DNA of 64,000 bases, taken from NCBI GenBank assembly GCA_965228625.1, contig OZ245829.1, forward strand, positions 806,001 through 870,000, read 5' to 3'. This stretch comes from UBA2767 sp965228625 (lineage in GTDB: Bacteria > Pseudomonadota > Alphaproteobacteria > Rhizobiales > Methyloligellaceae). Shown in pieces: positions 61,956 to 64,000 of the stretch (position 1 is its first letter; the number at the start of each line of letters is the position of its first letter). Below the pieces are notes generated by a model, which was given only the letters and a program-made list of their open reading frames with translations, ran no database searches and was not told where the DNA came from. Made by a program: the position numbers and the translations under genes.

Positions 61956-62092
61956 GGGGATCCTTCGAGGTGAGTTGCCGGTCTTGTGATCAGACCGGCA
62001 GGCAGGTTAATCGCTTTACATGATGCGCGATAAGCCGGAAAACGCAACGCGCTCGTTCAACGCCCGTTGAGCGTAATTCAGCAGGGAGGCTC

Positions 62093-62878
62093 ATGTCTTA
62101 CCAAAATCGCTTCAGTCTTGCAGGCAAAGTCGCCATCGTCACGGGCTCGACCAAGGGCATCGGCAAAGCCATTGCCGAATGTTTCGCCGAAGCGGGAGCC
62201 AAAGTGGTCGTCTCCAGTCGCAAGGAAGACGTCTGCGCCGACGTTGCGGAAGCCATCCGTGCCAAAGGCGGCGAGGCTCTTGCCGTGCCGTGCAATATCT
62301 CCCACAAGGATCAGCTTCAGGCGCTTGTTGATACGACGATCGGAAAGTGGGGCCGTATCGATGTCCTGGTCTGCAATGCCGCGGTCAATCCGCACTATGG
62401 GCCGATGGCGGAGATTTCCGAAAGCGCCTACGACAAGATCATGAACACCAATGTGAAGAGCAATCTGTGGCTCTGTAACATGGTGCTCCCGCAAATGGCC
62501 GAACGGCGCGACGGCGCCGTCATCATCGTGTCCAGCATCGGCGGGCTGAAAGGCAACGACAAGCTCGGCACCTACGGACTGTCCAAGGCGGCAGACATGC
62601 AGCTTGCGCGCAATCTCGCGGTCGAATGGGGACACGCGAATGTCCGCGCAAATTGCATCGCGCCCGGCCTGGTGCGCACCGATTTCGCCCGCGCATTGTG
62701 GGAGAACCCGGAAGCCAACAAGAAGGCGATTGCGTCCTATCCGATCGGACGGCTCGGCGAGCCGGAAGACATCGCCGGGGTGGCGCTGCTGCTCGCCTCG
62801 GATGCGGGCAGTTTCGTCACCGGCCAGACATTCGTGGTCGACGGCGGCGCCACGATCGGCAGCGGCGGCTACACCTGA
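62093..62878 (+). CDS. short-chain dehydrogenase/reductase
   Basis: The 261-residue SDR has the cofactor motif TGSTKGIGKA, NAA in LVCNAAVNPHYGP, the catalytic Ser in IVSSIGG and Tyr-Lys in YGLSKAAD. It resembles DHRS4-type carbonyl reductases. It converges with the phosphotransferase gene; the stop codons are directly adjacent (62878/62879). Confidence 0.92.
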   Translation: MSYQNRFSLAGKVAIVTGSTKGIGKAIAECFAEAGAKVVVSSRKEDVCADVAEAIRAKGGEALAVPCNISHKDQLQALVDTTIGKWGRIDVLVCNAAVNPHYGPMAEISESAYDKIMNTNVKSNLWLCNMVLPQMAERRDGAVIIVSSIGGLKGNDKLGTYGLSKAADMQLARNLAVEWGHANVRANCIAPGLVRTDFARALWENPEANKKAIASYPIGRLGEPEDIAGVALLLASDAGSFVTGQTFVVDGGATIGSGGYT

Positions 62879-63937
62879 CTAGAGCTTCGCGAGCGTAAGC
62901 GCCTTGTCGGCGAGCCCGGCAATGCGTTCGCCGAACACGGCGAAACGCTCGTCCTGGGTCTGGCCCCTGAGGTAGCGGATATAGATCTGCTGGAGAATCA
63001 CCGCGATCTTGAACACGCCGAACAGGTGATACCAGTCCGCGCGGGTGCAATCGAACCCGGTCTTGCGGGCGTAACGGTCGATCACGTCATCCCGCGTCGG
63101 GAAACCCTCGTTCCAAGTCGGCATCGAAGCCCCCTTGATCCAGGCCGGATCATCGCCCGCTTGACCCCAAAAGGCGAGCATGTAGCCAAGATCAGCCAGC
63201 GGATCGCCGCGGGTGCACATGTCCCAGTCGAGGACCGCGACCGCGCGGCCCGGATCGTCCGTCGCCACCAGCATGTTGTCGAGCTTGAAGTCGTTGTGCA
63301 GCAGCGACACCTGCGTGCTATCCGGCCGGTTCTGCTCCAGCCACGCCCCGATTTCCGGCATTGCCTTTGGTGATGTTTCGTCGACAGCCGCGTCCCAGCG
63401 CCGTCGCCATCCGCTCACCTGGCGTTCGAGGAAGCCTTCGGGACGGCCGAGCCCTTCGAGCCGGGCAGTTGCGGGATCGGCGGTGTGCAGGCCCGCAAGC
63501 GTATCGACGATCATTTGCCCGAGGCGGCGGTTCAGCTCCGGCCTCCAGTCGTACCCGGCGGGCAACTCGGTGCGGATGGCCAGTCCGTGGCGCCGCTCGA
63601 GAACGTGAAAATCGGCGCCGATGATGCCCGGGTCGTCGCAATGGACGTAACTCTGCGGCGCCAGCGGAAACGCCCGCCACAAATCCTTGAGAACCCGGTG
63701 CTCGCGTCCCATGTCATGCGCGCCCGGCGCAACGGGCCCGAGCGGCGGACGGCGCAGGACATATTCATCGTCGCCAAACCGAATCAGATAGGTGAGGTTT
63801 GCGTGGCCGCCACCGAACTGCGCGAGGGAAAACGACCCGTCGGCTCGCGGCAGATGCTCGCGGAGCCAGGGTTCCAGCCGGTCGGTTTCAATGACCTCGT
63901 CGGCGCGGACCTCTATGACTTCGCGATCGGGTTCCAC
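62879..63937 (-). CDS. phosphotransferase family protein (APH/ACAD10-like)
   Basis: The 352-residue protein has the APH-fold features: FGGGHANLTYLIRFGDDEYV (glycine-rich loop), LLHNDFKLDNMLV with the catalytic Asp, and VLDWDMCTRGDPLADLGYM with the metal Asp. Such ACAD10/11-like kinases act on 4-hydroxyacyl-CoA. Its neighbours (thiolase, acyl-CoA dehydrogenase, acyl-CoA synthetase) fit a CoA-ester catabolic role. Its start is 10 bases after the thiolase stop. Confidence 0.9.
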   Translation of the reverse strand: MEPDREVIEVRADEVIETDRLEPWLREHLPRADGSFSLAQFGGGHANLTYLIRFGDDEYVLRRPPLGPVAPGAHDMGREHRVLKDLWRAFPLAPQSYVHCDDPGIIGADFHVLERRHGLAIRTELPAGYDWRPELNRRLGQMIVDTLAGLHTADPATARLEGLGRPEGFLERQVSGWRRRWDAAVDETSPKAMPEIGAWLEQNRPDSTQVSLLHNDFKLDNMLVATDDPGRAVAVLDWDMCTRGDPLADLGYMLAFWGQAGDDPAWIKGASMPTWNEGFPTRDDVIDRYARKTGFDCTRADWYHLFGVFKIAVILQQIYIRYLRGQTQDERFAVFGERIAGLADKALTLAKL

Positions 63938-63947
63938 CGCACCCGCC

Positions 63948-64000
63948 CTAGGCGACCTCGAACAGCCCCGCCGCTCCCATTCCGCCGCCGATACACATGG
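63948..64000 (-). CDS. thiolase (acetyl-CoA acyltransferase), C-terminal fragment at right edge
   Basis: The last 17 codons of a leftward gene read MCIGGGMGAAGLFEVA and stop. This is the conserved C-terminal CxGGGxGxA motif of thiolases, including the second active-site Cys. The rest is beyond the window. It is probably cotranscribed with the phosphotransferase gene. Confidence 0.85.
   Translation of the reverse strand, partial: MCIGGGMGAAGLFEVA

Noticed and set aside
1..64000. tRNA/rRNA genes, CRISPR arrays, insertion sequences, integrases, toxin-antitoxin or phage-defence genes
   Set aside because: None seen while reading both strands; gene content is uniform chromosomal metabolism, and the AT-rich gaps carry no transposase remnants or terminal repeats that I could find by eye.

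Overview
The window is 64 kb of dense, GC-rich bacterial chromosome. The gene content and neighbourhoods point to an alphaproteobacterium, most likely Hyphomicrobiales (Rhizobiales) or a close relative. Indicators are the thrS / yidD / NifU-like / folE / hisI / patatin block, a DUF3126 protein, a BTLCP-type transglutaminase-like protein, a PAS_5-type protein and an orphan response regulator with an Hpt partner. I saw no rRNA, tRNA, CRISPR array, transposase or integrase. The genus cannot be fixed from what is visible.

Region 1 (1-9.9 kb) is an exopolysaccharide locus. It holds an O-antigen ligase/polymerase-like protein cut by the left edge, a Wzx-type flippase, a Wzc/GumC-like co-polymerase fused to a BY-kinase domain without a tyrosine tail, and a bifunctional mannose-1-phosphate guanylyltransferase. 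It also holds a WecG/TagA-type glycosyltransferase, a GDP-mannose 3,5-epimerase and a WcaJ-type initiating sugar transferase. ManC and the epimerase together imply GDP-mannose and GDP-L-galactose/gulose as sugar donors.

Region 2 (10-25.7 kb) is the most interesting part: an apparent oxalate-catabolism island. It contains oxalyl-CoA decarboxylase (oxc), formyl-CoA:oxalate CoA-transferase (frc), an NAD-dependent molybdo/tungsto formate dehydrogenase, a complete tripartite tricarboxylate transporter (TctCBA), a FadR-type GntR regulator and an IclR regulator. A divergent succinyl-CoA-synthetase-like pair is overlapped into one operon with the formate dehydrogenase. The palindrome TGGTATACCA, or a close variant, occurs at four places: before the gntR-oxc-frc operon, at a good tctC promoter, upstream of the ligase-fdh operon, and at the promoter of an unrecognised 58-residue protein. 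This suggests one regulon. The simplest model is uptake by Tct, ATP-dependent activation by the SucCD-like enzyme, decarboxylation by Oxc, CoA recycling by Frc and NADH production by Fdh. The substrates of the transporter and the ligase are inferred.

Region 3 (25.9-42.4 kb) is mixed. It has a SulP transporter fused to STAS and cyclic-nucleotide-binding domains next to a free-standing cNMP-binding protein, a tartronate-semialdehyde-reductase-like enzyme divergent from a tartrate/D-malate dehydrogenase, and a divergent Aat-like aminoacyl-transferase. It also has an AT-rich gap with a 38-residue protein, cutA, NAD kinase, a response regulator/Hpt pair, a lytic transglycosylase, a MaoC/CitE-like pair, two flavoenzymes, a von Willebrand factor A protein and a pirin.

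Region 4 (42.5-56.7 kb) is largely housekeeping: thrS, yidD, ornithine cyclodeaminase-like, a NifU-like scaffold, folE, hisI, patatin, CBS, rhomboid, PAS, a transglutaminase-like protease, gamma-carbonic-anhydrase-like, cysE, enoyl-CoA hydratase and an alpha/beta hydrolase. Region 5 (56.7-64 kb) is CoA and fatty-acid metabolism: FAD monooxygenase, acyl-CoA dehydrogenase, a fused ADP-forming acyl-CoA synthetase, SDR, an ACAD10-like phosphotransferase and the C-terminus of a thiolase cut by the right edge.
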